Positions 9,109 to 17,208 of a stretch of 64,000 nucleotides of DNA are shown here, one piece after another (the stretch's first letter is position 1; each line of letters starts with the position of its first letter). Source of the stretch: Streptomyces albus subsp. albus (GTDB lineage Bacteria; Actinomycetota; Actinomycetes; Streptomycetales; Streptomycetaceae); assembly GCF_000719865.1 (NCBI RefSeq), contig NZ_JOID01000001.1, positions 434,001 to 498,000 of the forward strand. The letters run 5' to 3'. Position numbers and translations under genes: made by a program. The notes under the pieces were generated by a model. That model saw nothing but the letters and a program-made list of their open reading frames with translations, was not told where the DNA came from and made no database searches.

Positions 9109-10452
9109 ATGAGCGGGACGCACACGGAGCGGGCCGGGGGCCCCGGCGAGGAGCCGGCGGCACCGGCGTACTCCTCCGGATTCGGCAACGAGCACAGCTC
9201 GGAGGCGGTGCCCGGCGCGCTGCCCGTGGGCCGCAACTCCCCGCAGCGCGCCCCGCTCGGCCTCTACGCGGAGCAGCTGAGCGGCAGCGCCTTCACCGAG
9301 CCGCGCCACGACAACCGCCGCTCCTGGCTGTACCGCATCCGCCCCTCGGCGGCCCACCCGCCCTTCGCCCGGACGGACAACGGCGCACTGCGCGCGGCCC
9401 CGTTCGCCGGGACCGAGCCCGACCCCAACCGGCTGCGCTGGGACCCGCTGCCGGACCCGGCCCCGGGCACGGACTTCGTGGCCGGCCTGTGGACCCTCGG
9501 CGGCAACGGCGACGTCCGGCAGCGCGCCGGCATGGCCATCCACCTCTACGCCGCCAACACCTCCATGACCGACCGGGTGTTCTCCGACTCCGACGGCGAG
9601 CTGCTGATCGTCCCCGAACGCGGCGGGCTGCTGCTGCACACCGAGTTCGGCCGGCTGCGGGCCGAGCCCGGCCACGTGGCGCTGATCCCGCGCGGCGTCC
9701 GTTTCCGGGTGGAGCTGACCGGCGGCACCGCGCGCGGCTACGTCTGCGAGAACTACGGGCGCCCCTTCACCCTCCCCGAGCTGGGCCCGATCGGCGCCAA
9801 CGGGCTGGCGAACCCGCGCGACTTCCTGGCGCCCACCGCGGCGTTCGAGGACCGCGAGGAGCGGGTGGAGGTCGTCAACAAGTTCTGCGGCAACCTCTGG
9901 GCCGCGGAGTACGGCCACTCACCGCTCGACGTCGTCGCCTGGCACGGCACCCTGACCCCCTACGTCTACGACCTGCGCCGCTTCAACGTCCTGGGCAGCA
10001 TCAGCTACGACCACCCCGACCCGTCGATCTTCACCGTGCTGACCTCCCTGTCCGACACCCCGGGCCTGGCGGGCATCGACTTCGTGGTCTTCGCGCCGCG
10101 CTGGCTGGTCGGCGAGGACACCTTCCGGCCGCCGTACTTCCACCGGAATGTGATGAGCGAGTACATGGGGCTGATCGAGGGCGCCTACGACGCCAAGACC
10201 TCCGGGCCGGGCGGCTTCGTGCCCGGCGGCGGCTCGCTGCACAACATGATGTCCGCGCACGGACCCGACCGGGAGACCTTCGAGAACGCGAGCGCGGCCG
10301 AGCTGACACCGCAGAAGGTGGACGACGGCCTCGCCTTCATGTTCGAAACCCGCTGGCCGGTGACGGCGACCGCGCAGGCCCTCGGCGCGGGCCATCTGCA
10401 GAGCGGCTACGACCGGGTGTGGGACGGACTGGAACGGCACTTCGGACGCTGA
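9109..10452 (+). CDS. hmgA: Homogentisate 1,2-dioxygenase
   Basis: 447 residues from ATG, with GGGAG seven bases upstream; this matches the family length of about 430-445. The enzyme opens the ring of homogentisate with O2 using Fe(II), giving maleylacetoacetate in tyrosine and phenylalanine breakdown. The start [13 protein letters not shown] is the family N-terminus, and the iron-binding region is unmistakable: [15 protein letters not shown] (His and Glu ligands, about residues 344-355) and [12 protein letters not shown] (second His, about 380). The usual partners fumarylacetoacetase and maleylacetoacetate isomerase are not in the window. A palindrome precedes the gene and a repeat-rich spacer separates it from a GntR regulator on the same strand. 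Confidence 0.95.
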   Translation: MSGTHTERAGGPGEEPAAPAYSSGFGNEHSSEAVPGALPVGRNSPQRAPLGLYAEQLSGSAFTEPRHDNRRSWLYRIRPSAAHPPFARTDNGALRAAPFAGTEPDPNRLRWDPLPDPAPGTDFVAGLWTLGGNGDVRQRAGMAIHLYAANTSMTDRVFSDSDGELLIVPERGGLLLHTEFGRLRAEPGHVALIPRGVRFRVELTGGTARGYVCENYGRPFTLPELGPIGANGLANPRDFLAPTAAFEDREERVEVVNKFCGNLWAAEYGHSPLDVVAWHGTLTPYVYDLRRFNVLGSISYDHPDPSIFTVLTSLSDTPGLAGIDFVVFAPRWLVGEDTFRPPYFHRNVMSEYMGLIEGAYDAKTSGPGGFVPGGGSLHNMMSAHGPDRETFENASAAELTPQKVDDGLAFMFETRWPVTATAQALGAGHLQSGYDRVWDGLERHFGR

Positions 10453-10457
10453 GACGG

Positions 10458-10535
10458 CCGGGCCTGCGGCACGGGACGGCGGGCCGGGCCTGCGGCACGG
10501 GACGGCGGGCCGGACCTGCGGTACGGGACGGCGCG
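10458..10535. repeat. 26-bp tandem repeat, three copies, directly after hmgA
   Basis: Units at 10458-10483, 10484-10509 and 10510-10535 start CCGGGCCTGCGGCACGGGAC; the first two are identical and the third differs at a few bases. The array begins five bases after the hmgA stop codon. No function is evident. Confidence 0.8.
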
Positions 10536-10630
10536 GGGCCGGCCCCGGGCGGCGGGACACGGCACGGGGCCCGGCCCGGCCGTGTCCCGCGGGGCCGGGC
10601 CCCGGCTCCCGCGCCGGACCGCCGTACGCC

Positions 10631-10662
10631 CGTGGGCCCGTCGGCCCGTCGGCCCTTCGGCC
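10631..10662. repeat. 8-bp repeat (CGTCGGCC), four imperfect copies
   Basis: CGTGGGCC, CGTCGGCC, CGTCGGCC and CTTCGGCC follow each other without spacing. It lies between the 26-bp array and the larger 8-bp array in the same spacer. Confidence 0.7.
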
Positions 10663-10788
10663 TGGACCGGACCGGAACGGACCGCCGCGGACCGGACCGC
10701 CGGCCACCGCGGCGCCGCGGTGCGGTACACCTGTGTCCCACGGCGCCGCCGTCCCGCACGACCGCCCGCACACCAGCGCGACCGCCCC

Positions 10789-10884
10789 GCAGTCCCGCAG
10801 TCCCGCAGTCCCGCAGTCCCGCAGTCCCGCAGTCCCGCAGTCCCGCAGTCCCGCAGTCCCGCAGTCCCGCAGTCCCGCAGTCCC
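10789..10884. repeat. 8-bp tandem repeat GCAGTCCC, twelve perfect copies
   Basis: Twelve uninterrupted copies span exactly 96 bases, flanked by degenerate relatives (CCCCGCAG before, CCCGCAGACCCC after). The array ends 37 bases before the GTG of the GntR regulator. Because the unit is 8 bases and has no stop in any frame, every + frame reads the same cyclic peptide (SRSPAVPQ). Such an array is prone to slippage and would alter spacing between promoter and gene, or the frame of any longer N-terminus. Confidence 0.95.
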
Positions 10885-10921
10885 GCACGACCGTCCCGCA
10901 GACCCCGCCGGAGCCGCAGCC

Positions 10922-11668
10922 GTGACCGTCTTCTCGCCCGACTCCCTGGTCCTGAACCGCAAGCTGCCCCTGTGGTACCAGGTCTCGCAGTCACTGCGCG
11001 CCTCCATACTGGGCCGCCATCCCACCGCGCCCCTGCGGCTGCCGCCGGAGGACCGGCTCGCCGAGCACTACGGCGTCAGCGTGCTCACCATGCGGCAGGC
11101 GCTGAAGGAGCTGGAGAACGAAGGCCTGATCAGCCGGCACCGCCGGCGGGGCACGTTCATCGAGCCCGCGGCCCGGCGCGGCGCGCCCGTACAGCTGCTC
11201 GGCTCGGTGGACAGCATCGTCGCCCAGCAGTCCGGCGAGACCGCCACGCTCCTGGGCCACGGCCCAGTGCCGGTACCGGCGGAGGTGGCGGAGCACTTCC
11301 CGGACCTGGAGGAGGTCGTTGAGTTCCGCCGGCTGCGCCGCGACGAGAAGACCGGCGAACCCACCAACTGGGCGGAGAACGCGGTGCGTCCGGAGATCGC
11401 GGAGCGCATCGACCCGGCGGACCTGGCGCGGCAGCCCATGACCAAGGTGCTGCGCGACGGGGCGGGCGTGCGGATCAGCAGGATCACGGACACCGTCGAG
11501 GCGCGGCTCGCGGACCCGGAGACGGCGAAGCTGCTGGACGTGCCGCTGCTCAGCCCGATCCTGCACTACACCGGTGTGGTGTACGACGAGACCGGCCGCG
11601 CCGTGGACGTGGCCCGGATCCGCTACCGGGGCGACCGGTTCTCCTTCACGGTGACGGTGGAGGCCTGA
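10922..11668 (+). CDS. GntR-family regulator with UTRA-type effector domain (HutC-like)
   Basis: 248 residues from GTG, with GGAG nine bases upstream. Residues about 10-75 are a winged helix (LPLWYQVSQSLRASI, then LAEHYGVSVLTMRQALKELE and GLISRHRRRGTFIE, the GntR signature). Residues about 95-240 form the UTRA ligand-binding fold (EFRRLRRDEKTGEP, ILHYTGVVYDETGRAV, IRYRGDRFSFTV). It follows hmgA on the same strand, so an aromatic-catabolism ligand is a reasonable guess, not shown. The frame is open upstream to 10733 through the 8-bp array, which would add about 63 Pro/Ser/Arg-rich residues; homology and the GGAG site favour 10922. Confidence 0.85.
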   Translation: MTVFSPDSLVLNRKLPLWYQVSQSLRASILGRHPTAPLRLPPEDRLAEHYGVSVLTMRQALKELENEGLISRHRRRGTFIEPAARRGAPVQLLGSVDSIVAQQSGETATLLGHGPVPVPAEVAEHFPDLEEVVEFRRLRRDEKTGEPTNWAENAVRPEIAERIDPADLARQPMTKVLRDGAGVRISRITDTVEARLADPETAKLLDVPLLSPILHYTGVVYDETGRAVDVARIRYRGDRFSFTVTVEA

Positions 11669-11989
11669 GCGGAGGGCGTTCACGCCTGCCCGTCCGAGCG
11701 GAAGAGCCCGAACAGCGGGATGCCGCCCGGCCGCCCGGCGCGGGGGCTTCCCCGGCCGGGCCCGGACGCCCCTGGACCCCATGATGTCGGCGGTCGCGAC
11801 TACGATGGCCGACCGGGCGGGCCCCGCGGTCCCGGCCCCGGCGACGGGCCGGCAGCGGTCCCCGTACTCCGCGAGGCGACGGGGCGCGGCCCCGGAACAG
11901 CCGGGTACGGACCGGAGGCCCCGGCCCCGGAAAGGGCTTCCGCCACGGGCTCGGCGGGGGCGACGGGAACCGCACGGGAGGGCGGCTGC
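11669..11989. other. Spacer before the type ISP gene pair
   Basis: About 320 bases with no convincing gene. A slightly A-T-richer patch (CGCGACTACGATGGCC, near 11797) could hold a promoter for the genes that follow; I cannot name boxes with confidence. Confidence 0.3.
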
Positions 11990-12281
11990 GTGACCACGCG
12001 AAGGGACACCACGGCCTCCCCGGCCGGCCACCGCACCGGCTCCGCCCGCACCGTGTCCGGCGCACCGCAGCGCATTTCCGCGCCCGCCGCCGGACCGCGC
12101 TCCGAGCCACAAGGCATCGCCGGCCCCGGGCCGGACGGCTCTCCCGCTGCCACCGGGCCGCACGGCGTCCCGGACAGCACGCGGAGCACCGAACCGGTCC
12201 CCGCCGGAGGTGCGGCGGGGACCGCCGAGGGCACGGCGGGGCGACGGGAACCGTACGGGAGGGGGGCCGCGTGACGGCGCG
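11950..12281. repeat. Duplicated ribosome binding site and start-codon region (about 45-bp direct repeat)
   Basis: The stretch at about 11955-11998 (GACGGGAACCGCACGGGAGG, then GGCGGCTGCGTGA) recurs at about 12236-12279 (GACGGGAACCGTACGGGAGG, then GGGGCCGCGTGA), 281 bases later, with few mismatches. Each copy carries a ribosome binding site and the GTG start of an open frame (11990 and 12271). This looks like an old local duplication. Confidence 0.6.
11990..12274 (+). CDS. Small uncharacterised protein (94 aa), upstream of the type ISP gene
   Basis: I do not recognise it. Translation from the GTG in the first copy of the duplicated start region gives a 94-residue, Gly/Pro/Ser/Thr-rich protein with no hydrophobic segment and no motif. 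Its TGA overlaps the GTG of the next gene by four bases (GTGA), typical of translational coupling, and its start has GGGAGGG upstream. Against it: composition is low-complexity and the frame could be a product of the duplicated start region. Confidence 0.35.
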   Translation: MTTRRDTTASPAGHRTGSARTVSGAPQRISAPAAGPRSEPQGIAGPGPDGSPAATGPHGVPDSTRSTEPVPAGGAAGTAEGTAGRREPYGRGAA

Positions 12282-13596
12282 ACAGGCGGTTTCCGCGGCG
12301 GCCGTGCCCGGCCCCTCTCCCGGGGACAACCCGCTGCTCGCCGACCTCATGCCCTGGTCGGTCCCGCCCCTGCGCACCGGGCGTTCCTGGGCGCTGGCCC
12401 CCGACCCCGGCACGCTCACCGCGCGCTGGGACCGCCTGTTGCGCAGCGAGGACCGGGCCGAGCGGGAGCGGCTGTTCCGGCCCTCCCGGGCCCGCGGGCT
12501 CCACGCCGCCCTCCCCCAGCTGCCCGGCCACGGCGGCGGCACCGGCCCTCTCGCGGAGGAGACCGGACCCTGCCCGGAGCCGGTGCGGATCCTGCACGCG
12601 CCCTTCGACCGGCAGTGGCTGATCCCGGACCAGCGCCTGCTGGACGCGGCCCGGCCGGAGCTGTGGCGGGTCGCCGACGAGCACCAGCTGTTCGTGGTCG
12701 AGCCGGGCGCCGCACCCCGCTCCCCCGCCTCCGCCCGCGCCGGCGGCCCGGGCGGCCCCGGCGGCGCGGACGTCCCGGAGGAGGAGCCGCTGGTCTTCTC
12801 CGCGCTGCTCCCCGAGGGCCGTTCCCCGGCGGGCCGGCCCGGCCGCATCCGGCCGCTGTTCCGCCGCCCCGGCGGCCGGGAGCCCAACCTCGCGCCGGGG
12901 CTGACGGAGCTGCTCACGGAGCGGCTCGGCGTCCCGGTGGACGCGGTGGACGTGCTGGCCTGGACGGCGGCCGCGGCCCGGCCCCGGGGCGAGGGCCGCT
13001 CCGTGCCGCTGCCGCTGTCGGCGGAGGTCTGGCGGGACGGTGTCGCCCTGGGCCGCAGAATCCTCTGGCTGCACACCTTCGGCGCGCGCTGCGGGGAGAC
13101 ACCGGACGCCCGCCCGAAGCTCCCGGGCGGCCGGCGCCCCTACGTCCGCGCCGCGCTCCCCGCCGGTCCGCACGCCCTGCCCGGCGAACCGGTGTACGAC
13201 GCGGAGGAGGAGGCCCTGCTGCTCGGGGAGGGCCGGATCGCGCCGGTGCCGCCGGCCGCCTGGCGGTTCGAGGCCTCGGGCGTCCCCGTGCTCGCCCAGT
13301 GGTACGAACGGCGCACGGCCTCAGCGGAACCGGGCACCCTGGGCGCGGTCCGCCCTGCGGGCTGGCCGCCGGCCCTGACCTCCGAACTGCTCGAACTGGT
13401 CACCGTGCTGGCCCTGCTCGGCGAACTCCGCCCGGAGCGGAGCCGGCTGGCGGAGCGGCTCGCCGCCGGCCCGCGCCTCACCGCCGCGGAGCTGCGCCGC
13501 GGCGGCGTCCTGCCGGCGCCCGCGTCCGCCCGCCGCCCCGCCTCCGTACTGGACCGCCCCGAGGAGGGCCCGAACGGGCAGTTCGCCCTGCTCTAG
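12271..13596 (+). CDS. Type ISP restriction/modification C-terminal specificity domain protein (orphan)
   Basis: 441 residues from GTG with GGAGGGGGG upstream. The start (DNPLLADLMPWSVPPLRTGRSW) and segments such as RILHAPFDRQWLIPD, FSALLPEGRSPAGRPGRIRPL and RILWLHTFGARCG are those of a Streptomyces family annotated as type ISP restriction/modification enzyme, matching the C-terminal target-recognition region of LlaBIII-type single-chain enzymes. In those enzymes this part follows a nuclease, helicase and N6-adenine methyltransferase; none of these, and no NPPY motif, is present here or next door. So this is a stand-alone relative whose role, DNA binding or otherwise, is open. A Gly/Ala-rich insertion lies at about residues 150-170. 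Confidence 0.7.
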   Translation: MTARQAVSAAAVPGPSPGDNPLLADLMPWSVPPLRTGRSWALAPDPGTLTARWDRLLRSEDRAERERLFRPSRARGLHAALPQLPGHGGGTGPLAEETGPCPEPVRILHAPFDRQWLIPDQRLLDAARPELWRVADEHQLFVVEPGAAPRSPASARAGGPGGPGGADVPEEEPLVFSALLPEGRSPAGRPGRIRPLFRRPGGREPNLAPGLTELLTERLGVPVDAVDVLAWTAAAARPRGEGRSVPLPLSAEVWRDGVALGRRILWLHTFGARCGETPDARPKLPGGRRPYVRAALPAGPHALPGEPVYDAEEEALLLGEGRIAPVPPAAWRFEASGVPVLAQWYERRTASAEPGTLGAVRPAGWPPALTSELLELVTVLALLGELRPERSRLAERLAAGPRLTAAELRRGGVLPAPASARRPASVLDRPEEGPNGQFALL

Positions 13597-13660
13597 AGCC
13601 GGCCGGTGGTGAGCAAGATCACTGCCTCTGGCGCGGAGGGCGTGGCGCGGGGTAGGACCT

Positions 13661-14932
13661 GTGAGCATGGACAACGCCCCGGACCGCCCCGCGCCGCAGC
13701 CGACGGCACCGCTGCCCCCGCCGCAGCCGACGCCACCGCGGCCGCAGCCGCTGCCCCTGGACGGCATCACCGTCGTCGCCGTCGAGCAGGCTGTCTCCGC
13801 GCCGTTCGCGACCCGGCAGCTGGCCGATCTCGGGGCCCGCGTCATCAAGGTGGAGCGGCCCGACGGCGGCGACTTCGCCCGCGGCTACGACACCGCGGCC
13901 CGCGGCCTGGCCTCGCACTTCGTCTGGGCCAACCGCGGCAAGGAGTCCCTGGCCCTGGACCTCAAGGACCCGCGCGGCCGGGAGCTGCTGGAGGAGCTGG
14001 TCCGGGACGCGGACGTCTTCGTGCAGAACCTGGCCCAGGGCGCCGCCGCCCGGCTGGGCCTGGACGCGGCGGCGCTGTGCGCGCGCCACCCCCGGCTGGT
14101 GGCCGTGGACATCTCCGGCTACGGCCCCGGCGGCCCGTACGCGCACAAGCGCGCCTACGACATGCTCGTCCAGTGCGAGGCGGGCCTGGTCTCGGTCACC
14201 GGCACCCCGGAGCAGCCGGTCAAGGCGGGGATTCCGGCGGCCGACATCGCCGCCGCGATGTACGCCTTCTCCGGCGTGCTCGCGGCCCTGCTGCGGCGCG
14301 GCACCACGGGACGGGGCGGACCGGTGGAGGTGTCGATGTTCGACGCGCTGGCCGAGTGGATGGGGCATCCGCTGCACCACGGGATGCACGGCGGCCCGCC
14401 GCCGGCCCGCACCGGTCTGGCACACGCCGTCATCGCCCCGTACGACGCCTATCCGACCGCGGACGGCACGCCGGTGCTGCTGTCGGTCCAGAACGACCGG
14501 GAATGGCGCCGGCTCGCTGAACAGGTGCTCGGGCGGCCGGAGTTGGCGGACGACCCGGCGTACGCGACGAATGTGGCCCGTACGGGGAACCGCGCCCGGA
14601 CCGACGCGGTGGTCGCGGAGGCGCTCGCCGCGCTCACGGCGGAGGAGGCGGTGGCGCGGCTGGAGGGGGCGGGCATCGCCTGCGCCCGGCTCAACGGGGT
14701 GGCCGAGCTGGCCGGGCATCCGCAGCTGGCCGCCCGGGACCGGTGGCGCGAGGTGGAGTCACCGGTGGGCGCGCTGCGGACGCTGCTGCCACCGATCGGG
14801 CTGCCCGGCGGGGAGCCGCCGCGGCTGGGTCCGGTGCCGGCACTCGGCGAGCACACCGACACGCTGCTGGGCGCGCTCGGGCTGCCGGAGGAGCGGATCA
14901 CGGCGCTGCGCCGGGAGGGCGTGATCCGCTGA
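13661..14932 (+). CDS. Family III CoA-transferase (CaiB/BaiF type)
   Basis: 423 residues from GTG at 13661; an ATG two codons later (13667) is an equally good start. After a Pro-rich N-terminus (about residues 5-28) the family sequence begins LDGITVVAVEQAVSAPFATR and continues with LADLGARVIKVERPDGGDFAR, NRGKESLALDLK, FVQNLAQGAAARLGL, and YGPGGPYAHKRAYDMLVQCEAG, where the Asp is in the place of the catalytic aspartate that forms the acyl-CoA anhydride. The enzyme moves CoA between carboxylic acids; the substrate is unknown. It sits alone between the type ISP gene and a small conserved gene on the opposite strand, without a partner acyl-CoA dehydrogenase. Confidence 0.88.
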   Translation: MSMDNAPDRPAPQPTAPLPPPQPTPPRPQPLPLDGITVVAVEQAVSAPFATRQLADLGARVIKVERPDGGDFARGYDTAARGLASHFVWANRGKESLALDLKDPRGRELLEELVRDADVFVQNLAQGAAARLGLDAAALCARHPRLVAVDISGYGPGGPYAHKRAYDMLVQCEAGLVSVTGTPEQPVKAGIPAADIAAAMYAFSGVLAALLRRGTTGRGGPVEVSMFDALAEWMGHPLHHGMHGGPPPARTGLAHAVIAPYDAYPTADGTPVLLSVQNDREWRRLAEQVLGRPELADDPAYATNVARTGNRARTDAVVAEALAALTAEEAVARLEGAGIACARLNGVAELAGHPQLAARDRWREVESPVGALRTLLPPIGLPGGEPPRLGPVPALGEHTDTLLGALGLPEERITALRREGVIR

Positions 14933-15011
14933 GCCCCCGGGCCGTCGGGTCCGCGGGCGGGGCCGGATGCGGTACGGACCGGGGGTCTGGGCGTGGGCGG
15001 GGGCGGCGGGG

Positions 15012-15284
15012 CTAGCCGTGGTTGCCGAAGAGGGACCGCTTGAGCCGCCGCAGCGGCGCGAAGAGCGAGACCCGCGACACCCGCGCGCCCCGGCTCGACG
15101 TGGCGTGCCGCGCGTCGCGCGCCGTGAGTTCCCGCATCAGCAGGGTGGCCTCCTCCGTCTCCCGCTGCGGCACGGCGGGGCCGGCCAGCACGGCGAGATG
15201 GCGGTCGAGACGCGAACTGCTCGCGCTGCTCCCGCAGTTGATGGCAGGCACTCGGGGCCTGCTCCGCATTGTTATCTGTTCCAT
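15012..15284 (-). CDS. Small conserved actinomycete protein (90 aa), unknown function
   Basis: 90 residues from ATG with GGGGAG upstream; an upstream frame extension is open but has no start site. The start MEQITMRSRPRVPAINCG and SRLDRHLAVLAGP recall a short protein family common in Streptomyces. The C-terminus is basic (SLFAPLRRLKRSLFG). There is no signal peptide, membrane segment or known domain. It is transcribed alone and converges with the CoA-transferase gene. Confidence 0.6.
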   Translation of the reverse strand: MEQITMRSRPRVPAINCGSSASSSRLDRHLAVLAGPAVPQRETEEATLLMRELTARDARHATSSRGARVSRVSLFAPLRRLKRSLFGNHG

Positions 15285-15582
15285 GACTCTCCCCACCCAA
15301 ACGAGGGCACCCGGCCCGGGCAGGTTAACCCTACCGCCCCGGCACGTCACCCGCGCATCCGCGTATCCCTGACTCGGCTGCCCGGTAAGGCGGTTGACGT
15401 ATCCCGATGGCTACCCGCCCTGCGCCGCGGCACTCCGCCGCGGTGTGCGGCGGACGGTGCGCGCCCGGCGTGTCGCGGCACGGCGGCGGGCGTGGCCGCG
15501 GTGGCGCGCCGCCGCCCGCGCCCCGGTGCACCCGGCGCGCCCGGCATGCCCCGGAGGGCCCCGGCACGTCCGTACCGGACGG

Positions 15583-15627
15583 CGCCCGCCGGCGGGACCC
15601 TCCCGAGCGGGGTCCCGCCGGCGGGCG
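15583..15627 (-). terminator. Strong intrinsic hairpin downstream of the lipase gene
   Basis: An 18-bp perfect stem, CGCCCGCCGGCGGGACCC (15583-15600) with its complement at 15610-15627, and a 9-base loop. It lies 25 bases past the lipase stop. Streptomyces terminators commonly lack a U-tract, as here. The 15285-15582 stretch upstream of the small gene is otherwise featureless. Confidence 0.8.
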
Positions 15628-15651
15628 GGGGTCAGGTGATCCGCCGGCCCG

Positions 15652-16455
15652 TCAGGCGAGCGAGCGGAGCACCGGCAGGTAGCCGCCCGACTGCCCGGAG
15701 GCGGTGGGGTGGTAGGAGTGGTTGATGGGGAAGGTCACGCTGTGGATCCAGGAGCTCCCCGAGCAGATCTCGTGCCCGGCGAAGGTGGGCCGGACGTCGC
15801 CGAAGGCGTAGCCGTGGTCGGCGGCCCGCTTGGCGGTCACGTCGTTGAGGTTGTCGGACGCGGCGTTGAGCGCCGAGCGCTCCGTCTCGCTCAGCCCGGC
15901 GATGCAGCTGCCGTTGAGCTTGTAGAGACGCGGGTAGCCGAGCACGACGACGCGGGCCGAGGGGGCCTTGGCCCTGATCGCGGAGTACACCTGGTCCAGC
16001 TTGCCGGGGAGCGTGTTGTTCATGTAGGCGCGTGCCTCCGCGACCCGGTCGAGGCAGGTGCTCTGGGAGCTCAGGACGCAGGTGGTCATCACATCGGCGA
16101 AGCCGGCGTCGTTGCCGCCGATGCTGATGCTGACGAGGCCGGTCGACGAACTGAGCGGGCCGAGCTGGTTGTTCAGCACATCACCGGTCTTGGCGCCCGA
16201 GCAGGCGGTGAAGTGGAACGACGAGGGGTTGTTGGCGGCGGCCCACAGGGGCCCGAAGGCCTTGCTGCTGCGCTTGCAGTCGCCGCTCGCGCTGTCGTAG
16301 CTGCCGGCCCCGAGGCCGGAGGCGTACGAGTCGCCCAGGGCGACATATCCGGTGGCGGCCTGTTCGCCGGCGTGGGCGGCGCCGGCGCCGGTCAGGGTCA
16401 GTGCGGCGGAGAGAAGGAGTGCGGACAGGGTGGCCGCACGGCGGAAGAGTCTCAC
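15652..16455 (-). CDS. Secreted SGNH/GDSL lipase-esterase
   Basis: 267 residues with a classic signal peptide (two Arg near the start, hydrophobic run, ending GAGAAHA about residue 29). The SGNH blocks are visible: GDSYASG with the nucleophile Ser (block I), block III SIGGNDAG, and the C-terminal HSYHPTASG with the catalytic His. Six cysteines could give the three disulfides known in Streptomyces secreted lipases of this type (Streptomyces scabies esterase and S. coelicolor/S. rimosus GDSL lipases). It should hydrolyse short- to medium-chain esters outside the cell. An 18-bp hairpin follows the gene. Confidence 0.93.
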   Translation of the reverse strand: MRLFRRAATLSALLLSAALTLTGAGAAHAGEQAATGYVALGDSYASGLGAGSYDSASGDCKRSSKAFGPLWAAANNPSSFHFTACSGAKTGDVLNNQLGPLSSSTGLVSISIGGNDAGFADVMTTCVLSSQSTCLDRVAEARAYMNNTLPGKLDQVYSAIRAKAPSARVVVLGYPRLYKLNGSCIAGLSETERSALNAASDNLNDVTAKRAADHGYAFGDVRPTFAGHEICSGSSWIHSVTFPINHSYHPTASGQSGGYLPVLRSLA

Positions 16456-16808
16456 GGGACCTCCGGGGAGCAGGATCTGTGGGGTATTCAGGGCAGTCGG
16501 TGGCGCTGAACTGTCGTGGCCATGCCAAGTCTTTTTGACGGGGTCACGTCAATTCAGACAATGCAACCGGCCGTGGGGGCGAACCTGCGTGGCATGGATA
16601 TGACATCCCCCCGAAACATCCGGTCTACGCGCGTGCCGGGGGTGAAAGTTTCCCCGTCGGCCGGGATCTGACGGCGTGAAGGGATCTATCATGACTTTCC
16701 GGTCAGCAGTCCCAGCAGACCCGCGAGGATCGTTCCGCCTTGACGGGCTTGCGCCGGTTGCGCCACATTGAAGCCCGGCATCCGGCGCGTCGGGGGGCAA
16801 AGTCGCCA
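16456..16808. other. Divergent promoter region between lipase and polysaccharide cluster
   Basis: About 350 bases, less GC-rich than the rest (for example GTCTTTTTGACGGGGTCACG near 16530 and ATCTATCATGACTTTCC near 16684). It should hold promoters for both sides; no gene is supported and no clear box pair can be fixed. Confidence 0.4.
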
Positions 16809-17207
16809 ATGCAGACACTGAGTGACCGCGAACGGTCCGTACGGGAGACCGCCCGGCCGCTGCTGGCCGGGGCGGCCGCAGGGGTCGCGGGGCTGGGAGC
16901 GGCGCTCGCCCTCACCGGCTCGGAGTCGCCGCTGCGCGCCCCGTTCACCCTCTTCTTCCTGCTCGCCGCTCCGGCGGCCGCCATCGCCGCCGTGCTGACC
17001 GGCACCGACCCGCTGAGCCGCTGGGTGATCGCGGTGTCCGGGGCCATCGCCGTCGACGTCCTGGTCGCCCAGGGCATGCTGGCCCTGCGGCTCTGGACGG
17101 TGCGCGGCGGGATCACCGTGATCGCCGGTGTCAGCGCCGCCCTCCTCCTGTACGCCGCTCTGCGACGCCACCGGGAGCACGCCGCGGCGAGAAGCCGGAT
17201 CCTCTGA
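16809..17207 (+). CDS. Small four-helix membrane protein at the start of the polysaccharide cluster
   Basis: 132 residues from ATG. Four hydrophobic segments (about residues 18-35, 45-65, 75-95 and 100-120) with short loops and a basic C-terminus. No family motif recognised. Its stop is one base before the GTG of the acyltransferase gene at 17209, so the two are surely cotranscribed, which suggests a role in the same surface-glycan process. GGGGGG lies about 12 bases before the start. Confidence 0.65.
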   Translation: MQTLSDRERSVRETARPLLAGAAAGVAGLGAALALTGSESPLRAPFTLFFLLAAPAAAIAAVLTGTDPLSRWVIAVSGAIAVDVLVAQGMLALRLWTVRGGITVIAGVSAALLLYAALRRHREHAAARSRIL

Positions 17208-17208
17208 C

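Noticed and set aside
4454..9163. A 1569-codon minus-strand open frame covering several genes
   Set aside because: It runs in a different frame from the recognised aldehyde dehydrogenase and molybdopterin enzyme and is Arg/Pro/Gly/Ala-rich without motif; a GC-rich shadow frame.
10789..10884. CRISPR array
   Set aside because: Units are 8 bases, uninterrupted and without spacers; it is a simple tandem repeat.
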